Under the pieces are notes generated by a model. The model did not search any database, was not told where the DNA came from, and was given only the letters and a program-made list of their open reading frames with translations. Made by a program: the position numbers and the translations under genes. A DNA stretch of 64,000 nucleotides from Ptiloglossa arizonensis. Taxonomy: Eukaryota; Arthropoda; Insecta; Hymenoptera; Colletidae. The stretch spans positions 496,001 through 560,000 of the forward strand of contig NW_027478596.1 in NCBI RefSeq assembly GCF_051014685.1, in the 5' to 3' direction. Position 1 is the first letter of the stretch. Each line of letters starts with the position of its first letter. Of this stretch, positions 1 to 13,496 are shown piece by piece.

Positions 1-1489
1 TTCGGATTCGTCAATCCGTTCGCGAGATATGAGAGTTTGAAGTTAAGGAATGTTTGAGAAACCATCAAAATTTTCGCAAGTCTGATACTCGAAACCAATA
101 ACTACTATGCCCTAGGGCAAAACTAGACATACCGTTGTAATCGGACGAGTTTCTGGTTTCAGATGCAACAGGAATTTCTCGAGTTCGTCAATCCGTTCGC
201 GAGATATGGGAGTTTGAAATTAAGGAATGGATGAGAAACCGTCACAATTTTCACGAGTCTGATACTCGAAACCAATAACTAGAATGGCCTAGGGGAAAAA
301 TACATATACCGTTGTAATCGGGAGAGTTTCTACCTTCAGGAGCAACAGAAGTTTTTCGCATTCGTCAATCCGTTCGCGAGTTATGGGGTTTGAAGTTAAG
401 GAATGCTTGGAAAACATCAAAATTTTCGCAAGTCTGATACGCGAAACCAGTAACTACAAGGGCCTAGGGGAAAACTAGACATACCGTTATAATCGGACGA
501 GTTTCTGGTTTCAGATGCAACAGGAATTTCTCGAGTTCGTCAACCCGTTTGCGAGATATGGGAGTTTGAAATTAAGGAATGGTTGAGAAACCATCACAAT
601 TTTCGCAAGTCTGATACTCGAAACCAATAACTACTATGGCCTAGGGGAAAAATACACATACCATTGTAATCGCGCGAGTTTCTACTTTCAGATGCAACAG
701 GAATTTCTCGAGTTCGTCAATCCGTTCGCGAGATATGGGAGATTGAAGTTAAGGAATGGTTGAGAAACCATCAATATTTTCGCAAATCTGATACTCGAAA
801 CGAATAACTGGAACGGCCTAGGGGAAAAGTACACACACCATTGTAATCGGGCAAATTTCTACTTTCAGATGCAACAGGAACTTCTCGAGATCGCCAATCC
901 GTTCGCGAGGTATCGGAGTTTGAAGTTAAGGAACGGTTGAGAAACCATCAAAATTTTCGCAAGTCTGATACTCGAAACCAGTAACTACTATGGCCTAGGG
1001 CAAAAATACACATATCGTTGTAATCGGACGAGTTTCTGGTTTCAGATGCAACAGGAATTTCTCGAGTTCGTCAATCAGTTCGCGAGATATGGGAGTTTGA
1101 AGTTAAGGAATGGTTGAGAAACCATCAAAATTTTCGCGAGTCTGATACTCGAAACCAATAACTGGAATGGCCTAGGGGAAAAATACATATACCGTTGTAA
1201 TCGGGAGAGTTTCTACTTTCAGGAGCAACAGAAGCTTTTCGCATTCGACAATCCGTTCGCGAGATATGGGGTTTGAAGTTAAGGAATGCTTGGAAAACAT
1301 CAAAATTTTCGCAAGTCTGATACCCGAAACCAATAACTACAAAGGCCTAGGGCAAAAATACACATACCTCTGTAATCGGGCGAGTTTCTACTTTCAGATG
1401 CAACAGGAATTTTTCGGATTCGTCAATCCGTTCGCGTGATATGAGAGTTTGATGTTAAGGAATGTTTGAGAAACCATCAAAATTTTCGC

Positions 1490-3125
1490 AAGTCTGATAT
1501 TCGAGACCAATGACTACTATGGCCTAGGGCAAAAATACACATACCGTTGTAATCGGGCGAGTTTCTGCTTTCAGATGCAATAGGAAATTCTCGAGTTCGT
1601 CAATCCATTCGAGAGATATGGGAGTTTGAATTTAAGGTATGGTTGAGAAACCATCAAAATTTTCGCAATTCTGATACTCGAAACCAATAAAAGGTATGGC
1701 CTAGGGCAAAAATACACATACCGTTGTAATCGGGCGAGTTTCTGCTTTCAGATGGAACAGGAATTTCTCGAGTTCGTCAATCCGTTCGCGAGGTATGGGA
1801 GTTTGAAGTTAAGGAACGGTTGAGAAACCAGCAAAATTTACGCAAATCTGACACTCGAAACCAATAACTACAATGGCCTAGGGGAAAAATACACAAACCG
1901 TTGTAATCGGGCGAGTTTCTACTACCAGATGCAACCGCAAGTTCTCGAATTCGTCATTCCGTTCGCGAGATATGGGAGTTTGAATTTAAGGAATGGTTGA
2001 GAAACCATCAAAATTTTCGCAATTCTGATACTCGAAACCAATAACGGGAATGGCCTAGGGGAAAAGTACACCCACCATTGTAATCGGGCGAGTTTCTACT
2101 TACAGATGCAACATGAGTTTCACGAGTTCGTCAATCCGATCGCGAGATATGGGAGTTTGAAGTTACGGAATGTTTGAGAAACCATCAAAATTTTCGCTGG
2201 TCTGATACTCGAAACCTATAACTGGAATGGCCTAGGGGAAAAATACACATACCGTTGTAACCGGGCGAGTTTTTACTTCCAGATGCAACCGGATGTTCTC
2301 GAGTTCGTCAATGCGTTCGCGAGATATGGGAGTTTGAAGTTAAGGAATGGTTGAGAAACCATCAAAATTTTCGCGAGTCTGATATTCGAGACCAATGACT
2401 ACTATGGCCTAGGGCAAAAATACACATACCGTTGTAATCGGGCGAGTTTCTGCTTTCAGATGCAAAAGGAAATTCTCGAGTTCGTCAATCCATTCGAGAG
2501 ATATGGGAGTTTGAATTTAAGGTATGGTTGAGAAACCATCAAAATTTTCGCAATTCTGATACTCGAAACCAATAAAAGGTATGGCCTAGGGCAAAAATAC
2601 ACATACCGTTGTAATCGGGCGAGTTTCTGCTTTCAGATGGAACAGGAATTTCTCGAGTTCGTCAATCCGTTCGCGAGGTATGGGAGTTTGAAGTTAAGGA
2701 ACGGTTGAGAAACCATGAAAATTTTCGCAAGTCTGACACTCGAAACCAATAACTACAATGGCCTAGGGGAAAAATACACATACCGTTGTAATCGGGCGAG
2801 TTTCTACTTCCAGATGCAACCGCAAGTTCTCGAATTCGTCATTCCGTTCGCGAGATATGGGAGTTTGAATTTAAGGAATGGTTGAGGAACCATCAAAATT
2901 TTCGCAATTCTGATACTCGAAACCAATAACGGGAATGGCCTAGGGGAAAAGTACACCCACCATTGTAATCGGGCGAGTTTCTACTTTCAGATGCAACAGG
3001 AGTTTCACGAGTTCGTCAATCCGATCGCGAGATATGGGAGTTTGAAGTTACGGAATGTTTGAGAAACCATCAAAATTTTCGCTGGTCTGATACTCGAAAC
3101 CTATAACTGGAATGGCCTAGGGGAA
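1490..3125 (+). repeat. 5-monomer tandem duplication in the satellite
   Basis: Positions 1490-2240 recur at 2375-3125, an offset of 885 bp or five monomers. Shared private variants include a TATTCGAGACCAATGAC segment, a unit with AAAGGTATGGCC, a CAACCGCAAGTTCTCG unit and a TCCGATCGCGAG unit, in the same order. Similarity falls to ordinary array level after about 2240/3125. Confidence 0.85.
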
Positions 3126-6100
3126 AAGTAAATACACCACTGTAATCGGGCGAGTTTCTACTATCAGATGCAACAGGAATTTCTCGAGTTCGCCAATCCG
3201 TTCGCGAGGTATGGGAGTTTGAAGTTACTGAATGTTTGAGAAACCATCAAAATTTTCGCTGGTCTGATACTCGAAACCTATAATTGGAATGGCCTAGGGA
3301 AAAAATACACATACCTTTGTAATCGGGCGTGTTCGTACTTTCAGATGCAACAGGAATTTCTCGAGTTCGTCAATCCGTTCGCGAGATAAGACAGTTAGAA
3401 GTTAAGGAATGGTTGAGAAACCATCAAAATTTTCGCTGGTCTGATACTCGAAACCAATAACTGGAATGGCCTAGGGGAAAAGTACACACACCACTGTAAT
3501 CGGGCGAGTTTCTACTATCAGATGCAACAGGAATTTCTCGAGTTCGCCAATCAGTTCGCGAGGTATGGGAATTTGAAGTTACGGAATGAGTGAGAAACCA
3601 TCAAAATTTTCGCTGGTCTGAAACTCGAAACCAATAACTGGAATGGTTTAGGGGAAAAGTACACACACCATTGTAATCGGGCTAGTTTCTACTTTCAGAT
3701 GCAACAGGAATTTCTCGAGTTCGTCATTCCATTCGCGAGATACGGGAGTTTGAAGTTACGGAATGTTTGAGAAACCATCAAAATTTTCGCAAGTCTGATA
3801 CTCGACACCAATAACTACTATTACCTAGGGCAAAAATACATATACCGTTGTAATCGGGCGAGTTTCTACTTTCAGATGCAACAGGAAATTCTCGAGTTCG
3901 TCAATCCGTTCGCGAGATGAGACAGTTTGAAGTTAAGGAATGGTTGAGAAACCATCAAAATTTTCGCAAGTCTGATACTCGAAACAAATAACTACTATGG
4001 CCTAGGGCAAAAATACATATACCATTGTAATCGGGCGAGTTTCTACTTTCAGATGCAACAGGAATTTCTCGAGTTCGTCATTCCGTTCGCGAGATATGGG
4101 AGTTAGACGTTAAGGAACGGTTGAGAAACCATCAAAATTTTCGCGAGTCTGATACTCGAAACCAATAACTGGAATGGCCTAGGGGAAAAATACATATACC
4201 GTTGTAATCGGGAGAGTTTCTACTTTCAGGAGCAACAGAAGCTTTTCGCATTCGTCAATCCGTTCGCGAGATATGGGGTTTGAAGTTAAGGAATGCTTGG
4301 AAAACATCAAAATTTTCGCAAGTCTGATACCCGAAACCAATAACTGCAATGGCCTAGGAGAAAAGTACACACACCGTTGTAATCGGGCGAGTTTCTACTT
4401 TCAGATGCAACAGGAATTTCTCGAGTTCGTCATTCCGTTCGCGAGATATGGGAGTTTGAAGTTATGGAATGTTTGAGAAACCATCAAAATTTTCGCAAGT
4501 CTGATGCTGGATACGAATAACTACAATGGCCTAGGGCAAAAATACACATACCATTGTAATCGGGCGAGTTTCTGCTTTCAGATGCAACAGGAATATCTTG
4601 AGTTCGTCAATCCGTTCGCGTGATATGGGAGTTTGAAGTTAAGGAATGGTTGAGGAACCATCAAAATTTTCACAAGTCTGACACTCGAAACCAATAACTG
4701 GACCGGCCCAGGGGAAAGTACACGCACCATTCTAATCGTGCGAGTTTCTACTTTCAGATGCAACAGGAATTTCTCGGGTTAGTCGATCCGTTCGCGAGAT
4801 ATGGGAGTTTGAAGTTAAGGAATGGTTGAGAAACCATCAAAATTTTCACAAGTCTGACACTCGAAACCAATAACTGGACCGGCCCAGGGGAAAGTACACG
4901 CACCATTCTAATCGTGCGAGTTTCTACTTTCAGATGCAACAGGAATTTCTCGGGTTATTCGATCCGTTCGCGAGATACGGGAGTTTGAAGTTAAGGAATC
5001 GTTGAGAAACCATCAAAATTTTCGCAAGTCTGATACTCGAAACCAATAACTACAAAGGCCTTGGGGAAAAACACACATACCGTTGTAATCGGGCGAGTTT
5101 CTGCTTTCAGATGCAAATGGAATTTCTCGAGTTCGTCAATCCGTTCGCGAGATATGGGAGTTCAAACTTAAGGAATGGTTGAGAAACCATCAAAAATTTC
5201 ACAATTCTGATGCTGGATACGAATAACTACAATGGCCTAGGGCAAAAATACACATACCATTGTAATCGGGCGAGTTTCTGCTTTCAGATGCAACAGGAAT
5301 ATCTTGAGTTCGTCAATCCGTTCGCGTGATATGGGAGTTTGAACTTAAGGAATGGTTGAGAAACCATCAAAATTTTCGCAAGTCTGATACTCGAAGCCAA
5401 TAACTACTATTTCGTAGGGCAATTATACACATACCGTTGTAATCGGGCGAGTTTCTACTTTCAGATGCAACAGGAATATCTCGGGTTCGTCAATCCGTTC
5501 GCGAGATATGTTAGTTTGAAGTTAAGGAATGGTTGAGAAACCATCAAAATTTTCGCAAGTCTGATACTCGAAACCAATAACTACTATGGCCTAGGGCAAA
5601 AATACATATACCATTGTAATCGGGCGAGTTTCTACTTTCAGATGCAACAGGAATTTCTCGAGTTCGTCATTCCGTTCGCGAGATATGGGAGTTAGACGTT
5701 AAGGAACGGTAGAGAAACCATCAAAATTTTCGCAAGTCTGATACTCGAAACCAATAACTACAATGACCTAGGGGAAAAAGACACAGATCATTGTAATCGG
5801 GCGAGTATCTGCTTTCAGATGCAACAGGAACTTCTCGAGTTCATCAATCAGTTCGCGAGATATGGGAGTTTGAAGTTAAGGAATGGTTGAGAAACCATCA
5901 AAATTTTCGCAGGTTTGATACTCGAAACCAATAACTGGAATGGCCTAGGAGAAAAGTACACACACCATTGTAACCGGGCGAGTTTCTACTTTCAGATGCA
6001 ACAGGAATTTCTCGAGTTCGTCAATCCATTCGCGAGATATGGGAGTTTGAAGTTAAGGAATGGTTGAGAAACCATCAAAATTTGCGCAAGTTTGATACTC

Positions 6101-7248
6101 GAAACCAATAACTGGAATGGCCTAGGAGAAAAGTACACACACCATTGTAATCGGGCGAGTTTCTACTTTCAGATGCAACAGGAATATCTCTAATTCGTCA
6201 ATCCGTTCGCGAGATATGGGAGTTTGAAGCTAAGGAATGGTTGAGAAACCATCAAAATTTTCGCAAGTCCGATACTCGAAACCAATAACTGGAATGGCCT
6301 AGGGGAAAAGTACACACACCATTGTAATCGGACGTGTTTCTGCTTTCAGAAGCAACAGGAATTTCTCGAGTTCGTCAGTCCGTTCGCGAGATATGGGAGT
6401 TTGAAGATAAGGAACGGTTGAGAAACCATCAAAATTTTCACAAGTGTAATATTCGAATCCAATAACTACAATGGCCTAGGGTAAAAATACACATACCGTT
6501 GTAATCGAGAGAGTTTGTACTTTCAGGTGCACGGAAATTTTTCGGATTCGTCAAACCGTTCGCGAAATATCGGAGTTTGGAGTTAAGAAATAGTTGAGAA
6601 ACCAACAAAATTTTCGCAATTCTGATGCTAGAAACGAATAACTGGAATGGCCTAGGGGTAAAAATACACATACCGTTGTAATCGGGAGAGTTTCTACTTT
6701 CAGATGCAACAGAAATTTTTCGGATTCGTCAATCCGTTCGCGAGATGTGGGAGTTTGAAGTTAAGGAATGGTTGAGGAACCATCAAAATTTTTGCAAGTC
6801 TGATACTCGAAACCAATAACTACAATGGCCTAGGGGAAAGTTCACATACCGATGTAATCGGGCGAGTTTCTACTTTCAGATGCAACAGGAATTTCTCGAG
6901 TTCGTCAATCCTTTCGCGAGATATGGGAGTTTGAAATTAAGGAATGGTTGAGGAACCATCAAAATTTTCGCAAGTCTGATACTCGAAACCAATAACAGGA
7001 ATGGCCTAAGGGAAAAGTACACACACCATTGTAATCGGGCGAGTTTCTCCTTTCAGATGCAACAGGAATTTCTCGAGTTCGTCAATCCGTTCGCGAGATA
7101 TGGGAGTTTGAATTTAACGAATGGTTGAGAATCCATCAAAATTTTCGCAAGTCTGATACTCGAAACCAATAACTACAATGGCCTAGGGTAAAAATACGCA
7201 TACCTCTGTAATCGGGCGAGTTTCTACTTTCAGATGCAACAGGAATTT

Positions 7249-7990
7249 TTCGGATTCGTCAATCCGTTCGCGAGATATGAGAGTTTGAAGTTAAGGAATG
7301 TTTGAGAAACCATCAAAATTTTCGCAAGTCTGATACTCGAAACCAATAACTACTATGCCCTAGGGCAAAACTAGACATACCGTTGTAATCGGACGAGTTT
7401 CTGGTTTCAGATGCAACAGGAATTTCTCGAGTTCGTCAATCCGTTCGCGAGATATGGGAGTTTGAAATTAAGGAATGGATGAGAAACCGTCACAATTTTC
7501 ACGAGTCTGATCCTCGAAACCAATAACTAGAATGGCCTAGGGGAAAAATACATATACCGTTGTAATCGGGAGAGTTTCTACTTTCAGGAGCAACAGGAAT
7601 TTCTCGAGTTCGCCAATCCGTTCGCGAGGTATGGGAGTTTGAAGTTACTGAATGTTTGAGAAACCATCAAAATTTTCGCTGGTCTGATACTCGAAACCTA
7701 TAATTGGAATGGCCTAGGGAAAAAATACACATACCTTTGTAATCGGGCGTGTTTCTACTTTCAGATGCAACAGGAATTTCTCGAGTTCGTCAATCCGTTC
7801 GCGAGATAAGACAGTTAGAAGTTAAGGAATGGTTGAGAAACCATCAAAATTTTCGCTGGTCTGATACTCGAAACCAATAATTGGAATGGCCTAGGGGAAA
7901 AGTACACACACCACTGTAATCGGGCGAGTTTCTACTATCAGATGCAACAGGAATTTCTCGAGTTCGCCAATCAGTTTGCGAGGTATGGGA
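7249..7990 (+). repeat. mosaic of two older satellite segments
   Basis: 7249-7596 matches the start of the window (1-345; offset 7248 bp, 41 monomers), sharing rare variants such as CAAAACTAGACATACCG, GGATGAGAAACCGTCACAA and TTCAGGAGCAACAG. From about 7597 the sequence instead matches 3176-3560 (offset 4420 bp, 25 monomers), with CGCCAATCC, GTTACTGAATG and ATAATTGGAATGG. The switch falls inside one monomer. Confidence 0.8.
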
Positions 7991-8589
7991 ATTTGAAGTT
8001 GCGGAATGTTTGAGAAACCATCAAAATTTTCGCTTGTCTGATACTCGAAACCTATAACTGGAATGGCCTAGAGCAAAAATAGACATACCGTTGTAATCGG
8101 GCGAGTTTCTGCTTTCAGATGGAAAAGGAATTTCTCGAGTTCGCCAATCTGTTCGCGAGATATGGGAGTTTGAAGTTAAGGAACGGTTGAGAAACCATCA
8201 AAATTTTCGCAAGTCTGATACTCGAAACCAATAACTACAATGGCCTAGGGGAAAAATACACATACCGTTGTAATCGGGCGAGTTTCTACTTCCAGATGCA
8301 ACCGGAAGTTCTCGAATTCGTCAATCCGTTCGCGAGATATGGGAGATTGAAGTTAAGGAATGGTTGAGAAACCATCAAAATTTTCGCAAGTCTGATATTC
8401 GAGACCAATGACTACTATGGCCTAGGGCAAAAATGCACTTACCGTTGTAACCGGGCGTGTTTCTGCTTTCAGATGCAATAGGAAATTCTCGAGTTCGTCA
8501 ATCCGTTCGGGAGATATGAGAGTTTGAAGTTAAGGAATGGTTGAGAAACCATCAAAATTTTCGCAAGTCTGATACTCGAAACCTATAAC

Positions 8590-11520
8590 TACAATGGCCT
8601 ATGGGGAAAATACACATAGCGTTGTAATCGGGAGAGTTTTTACTTTCAGATGCAACAGAAATTTTGCGGATTCTTCAATCCGTTCGCGAAATATCGGAGT
8701 TTGGAGATAAGAGATGGTTGAGAATCCATCAAAATTTTCACAAGTCTGATACTCGAAACCATTAACTGGAACGGCCTTGGGGAAAAGTACACACACCATT
8801 GTAATCGGGCGCCATTCTACTTTCAGATGCAACAGGAACTTCTCGAGTTCGTTAATCCGGTCGCGAGGTATGGGATTTTGAAGTTCAGGAATGGTTCAGA
8901 AACCATCAAAATTTTCACAAGTCTGACACTCGAAACCAATAACTGGACCGGCCCAGGGGAAAGAACACGCACCATTCTAATCGTGCGAGTTTCTACTTTC
9001 AGATACAACAGGAATTTCTCGGGTTAGTCGATCCGTTCGCGAGATATGGGAGTTTGAAGTTAAGGAATGGTTGAGAAACCATCAAAATTTTCGCAAGTCT
9101 GATACTCGACACCAATAACTACTATTACCTAGGGCAAAAATACATATACCGTTGTAATCGGGCGAGTTTCTACTTTCAGATGCAACAGGAATTTCTCGAG
9201 TTCGTCAATCCGTTCGTGAGATGTGGGAGTTCGAAGTTAAGAAATGGTTGAGAAACCATCAAAATTTTCACAAGTCTGACACTCGAAACCAATAACTGGA
9301 CCGGCCTAGGGGAAAAGTACACATACCATTCTAATCGTGCGAGTTTGTACTTTCAGATGCAACAGAAATTTTTCGGATTCGTCATTCCGTTCGCGAAATA
9401 TCGGAGTTTGGAGATAAGAGATGGTTGATAATCCATCAAAATTTTCGCAAGTCTGACACTCGAAACCTATAACTACAATGGCCTATGGGGAAAATACACA
9501 TAGCGTTGTAATCGGGAGAGTTTCTACTTTCAGATGCTACAGAAATTTTGCGGATTCGTCAATCCGTTCGCGAAATGTCGGAGTTTGGAGATAAGAGATG
9601 GTTGAGAATCCATCAAAATTTTCGCAAGTCTGATACTCGAAACCAATAACTACTATTTCGTAGGGCAATTATACACATACCGTTGTAATTGGGCGAGTTT
9701 CTACTTTCAGATGCAACAGGAATATCTCGGGTTCGTCAATCCGTTCGCGAGATATGGGAGTTTGAAGTTAAGGAATGGTTGAGAAACCATCAAAATTTGC
9801 GCAAGTTTGATACTTGAAACCAATAACTGGAATGGCCTAGGGGAAAAGTACACACAGCTTTGTACTCGGGCTAGTTTCTACTTTTAGATGCAACAGGAAT
9901 TTCTCGAGTTCGTCAGTCCGTTCGCGAGATATGGGAGTTTGGAGTTAAGGAGTGGTTGAGAAACCATCAAAATTTTCGCAAGTCTGATACTCGAAACCAA
10001 TAACTACAAAGGCCTAGGGGGAAAATTCACATAGCTTTGTAATCGCGCGAGTTTCTACTTTCAGATGCAATAGGAATTTCTCCAGTTCGTCAATCCGTTC
10101 GCGAGATATGGGAGTTTGAAGTTAAGGAATGGTTGAGGAACCATCAAAATTTTCGCAAGTCTGTTGCTTGAAGCCAATAACTACTATTTCGTAGGGCAAT
10201 TATACACATACCGTTTTAATCGGGAGAGTTTCTACTTTCAGATGCAACAGGAATTTCTCGAGTTCGCCAATCCGTTCGCGAGATTTGGAGTTTGAACTTA
10301 AGGAATGATTGAGAAACCATCCAAATTTTCGCAAGTCTGATGCTCGAAGCCAATAACTACTATGGCCTAGGGCAAAAATACATATACCATTGTACTCGGG
10401 CGAGTTTCTACTTTCAGATGCGACAGGAATTTCTGGAGGTCGTCAATCTGGTCGCGAGATATGGGAGTTAGAAGTTAAGGGACGGTTGAGAAACCATCAA
10501 AATTTTCGCAATTGTGATACTCGAAACCAATAACTGGAATGGCCTACGGGAAAAGTACACACACCATTGTAATGGGGCGAGTTTCTACTTTCAGATGCAA
10601 CAGGAATTTATCGAGTTCGTCAATCCGTTCGTAAGATGTGGGAGTTCGAAGTTAAGAAATGGTTGAGAAACCATCAAAATTTTCACAAGTCTGACACTCG
10701 AAACCAATAACTGGACCGGCCTAGGGGAAAAGTACACATACCATTCTAATCGTGCGAGTTTGTACTTTCAGATGCAACAGAAATTTTTCGGGTTCGTCAT
10801 TCCGTTCGCGAAATGTCGGAGTTTGGAGATAAGAGATGGTTGATAATCCATCAAAATTTTCGCAAGTCTGACACTCGAAACCTATAACTACAATGGCCTA
10901 TGGGGAAAATACACATAGCGTTGTAATCGGGAGAGTTTCTACTTTCAGATGCAACAGAAATTTTGCGGATTCTTCAATCCGTTCGCGAAATATCGGAGTT
11001 TGGAGATAAGAGATGGTTGAGCATCCATCAAAATATTCGCAAGTCTGATACTCGAAACCATTAACTGGAACGGCCTTGGGGAAAAGTACACACACCATTG
11101 TAATCGGGCGCGTTTCTACTTTCAGATGCAACAGGAACTTCTCGAGTTCGTTAATCCGTTCGCGAGGTATGGGATTTTGAAGTTCAGGAATGGTTGAGAA
11201 ACCATCAAAATTTTCACAAGTCTGACACTCGAAACCAATAACTGGACCGGCCCAGGGGAAAGTACACGCACCATTCTAATCGTGCGAGTTTCTACTTTCA
11301 GATGCAACCGGAATTCCTCGGGTTAGTCGATCCGTTCGCGAGATATGGGAGTTTGAAGTTAAGGAATGGTTGAGAAACCATCAAAATTTTCGCAAGTCTG
11401 ATACTCGACACCAATAACTACTATTAGCTAGGGCAAAAATACATATACCTATGTAATCGGGCGAGTTTCTACTTTCAGATGCAACAGGAATTTCTCGAGT
11501 TCGTCAATCCGTTCGCGAGA
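8590..11520 (+). repeat. overlapping 5-, 8- and 13-monomer duplications
   Basis: A rare unit with GCCTATGGGGAAAATACAC followed by ATAGCG occurs at 8597, 9481 and 10896. The spacings are 884, 1415 and 2299 bp, which are 5, 8 and 13 monomers. The 13-monomer copy extends through the following CTGGACCGGCC unit to about 9150/11450. The 8-monomer copy links 9221-9620 with 10636-11035. Confidence 0.85.
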
Positions 11521-13145
11521 TAAGACAGTTTGAAGTTAAGGAATGGTTGAGAAACCATCAAAATTTTCACAAGTCTGATACTCGAAACCAATAACTACAA
11601 TGGCCTAGGGTAAAAATACGCATACCGTTGTAATCGGGAGAGTTTCTACTTTCAAATGCAACAGAAATTTTTCGGATTCGTCAATCCGTTCGCGAAATAT
11701 CGGAGTTTGGATTTAAGAGATAGTTGAGAAACCAACAAAATTTTCGCAATTCTGATGCTAGAAACGAATTACTGGAATGGCCTAGGGGAAAAGTACACAC
11801 ACAATTGTAATCGGGCGAGTTTCGACTTTCAGATGCAACAGGAATATCTCGAGTTCGTCTATCCGTTCGCGAAATATCGGAGTTTGGAGTTAAGAGATGG
11901 CTGAGAAACCATCAAAATTTTCGCAATTCTGATGCAAGAAACGCATAACTGGAATGCCCGAGGGGAAAAGCACACACGCCATTGTTATGGGGCGAGTTTC
12001 TGCTTTCAGATGCAACAGGAATTTCTCCAGTTCGTCAATCCGTTCGCGAGATATGGGAGTTTGAAGTTAAGGAATGGCTGAGAAACCATCAAAATTTTCG
12101 CAATTCTGATGCTAGAAAAGAATAACTGGAATGGCATAGAGGAAAAAATACACATACCGTTGTAATCGGGAGTGTTTCTACTCTCAGATGCAACAGGAAT
12201 TTCTCGGATTCGTCAATCCGTTCGCGAGATATGGGAGTTTGAAGTTAAGGAGTGGTTGAGAAACCATCAAAATTTTCGCAAGTCTGATGCTCGAAACCAA
12301 TCACTACTATGGCCTAGGGCAAAAATACACATACCGTTGTAATCGGGCGAGTTTCTGCTTTCAGATGCAACAGAAACTTCTCGGATTCGTCAATCCGTTC
12401 GCGAAATATCAGAGTTTGGATTTAAGAGATGGTTGAGAAACCATCAAAATTTTCGCAATTTTGATGCTAGAAACGAATAACTGGAATTGCCTAGGGCAAA
12501 AATTCACATACCGTTGTAATCGGGCGAGTTTCTGCTTTCAGATGCAACAGGAATTTCTCGAGTTCGTCAATCCGCTCGCGAAATATCGGAGTTTGGATTT
12601 AAGAGAAGGTTGGGAAACCATCAAAATTTTCGCAATTCTGATGCTAGAAACGAATAACTGGAATGGCCTAGGGGAAAAATACACATACCGTTGTTATCGG
12701 GGAAGTTTCTACTTTCCGATGCAACAGGAATTTCGCGAGTTCGTCAATCCGTTCGCGAGATATGGGTGTTTGAAGTTAAGGAATGGTTGAGAAACCATCA
12801 AAATTTTCGCAAGTCTGATACTCGAAACCAATAACTACTATGGCCCAGGGCAAAAGAACATATACCGTTGTAATCGGGCGAATTTCTGCGTTCAGATGCA
12901 ACAGAAATTACTCGGATTCTTCAATCCGATCGCGAAATATCGGAGTTTGGATTTAAGAAATGGTTGAGAAACCATCAAAATTTTCGCAATTCTGATGCTA
13001 GAAAAGAATATCTGGAATGGCCTAGGGCAAAAATACACATACCGTTGTAATCGGGGGAGTTTCTGCTTTCAGATGCAACAGGCATTTCTCGACTGCGTCA
13101 ATCCATTCGCGAGATATGGGAGTTTGAATTTAAGGAATGGTTGAG

Positions 13146-13149
13146 AAAC
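13146..13149 (+). other. target site duplication AAAC (left) of the Gypsy element
   Basis: AAAC directly precedes the 5' LTR and recurs at 19315-19318 directly after the 3' LTR. Removing the element and one copy restores the monomer sequence GAGAAACCATCAAAATTTTC. Confidence 0.93.
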
Positions 13150-13426
13150 TGTGGCGGCCCGTGCTCGAGCACGCCGCCAGACCGTCGCCTCTTGAGATAA
13201 ACAAAACGCAGCAACGAAGCTGGCCACGAAAATTGTCAATCGTCGCCTGGCGATAAACGGGGCCCTAAAGAATGGTCGGAGAAAGAAGGGACGGGGACGA
13301 GCCCCGAGGAGCCAGTCTTCGACCGATCTTCGACCCGACCGACACGACCACGCGATACGACCGAATCCGCAATAAAGCCAGTGATCGAAAGAATTAGCGT
13401 ACTTTCCTTTCTCCCGATTACCCACA
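13150..13426 (+). repeat. 5' LTR
   Basis: 277 bp, starting TGTGG and ending CCACA. It matches 19038-19314 with three visible differences (GGGACGAGC/GGGATGAGC, GTGATCG/GTGAACG, TTCTCCCG/TTCTGCCG). A perfect 14-bp palindrome CGTGCTCGAGCACG lies at 13160-13173 within GGCGG...CCGCC arms. An AATAAA polyadenylation signal is at 13371-13376. Confidence 0.97.
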
Positions 13427-13430
13427 TAAT

Positions 13431-13448
13431 TGGTGACCCCGACGTGAG
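13431..13448 (+). promoter_or_regulatory. primer binding site, tRNA-Trp type
   Basis: TGGTGACCCCGACGTGAG lies four bases after the 5' LTR. Its complement ends GGGGTCACCA, which fits the 3' end of animal tRNA-Trp (acceptor strand CGGGGTC, discriminator A, CCA). tRNA-Trp priming is a known feature of the CsRn1 clade. The tRNA identity is from memory and was not searched. Confidence 0.8.
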
Positions 13449-13496
13449 TGATCGTGAAAGAATTGGTGTGGAATTGGGAGAAGGCCAACGGCAGCG

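Larger units (their letters stand above)
1..13149 (+). repeat. 177-bp satellite array, block 1
   Basis: About 74 head-to-tail monomers, all in one orientation. Counting a typical unit from GAGAAACCATC to AAGGAATGGTT gives 177 bp; single-base indels make some units 176 bp. Nearly every unit keeps an AvrII site (CCTAGG, about position 57), an XhoI site (CTCGAG, about 123) and an NruI site (TCGCGA, about 142). Units fall into recurrent variants with linked differences: ACTACTATGG followed by GGGCAAAAATACACATACCG, against AACTGGAATGG followed by AAAAGTACACACACCATTG. No coding sequence is recognisable; reading frames of 60-140 codons are by-products of the repeat. The array runs off the left edge of the window and is cut on the right by the Gypsy 5' LTR. 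Unit length, tandem order and higher-order structure resemble centromeric satellites, but no centromere protein data are available here. Confidence 0.97.

Noticed and set aside
4179..12790. Short frames of 60-110 codons within satellite monomers
   Set aside because: They repeat with the monomer, occur on both strands, and end at monomer variants; no protein family is recognisable.
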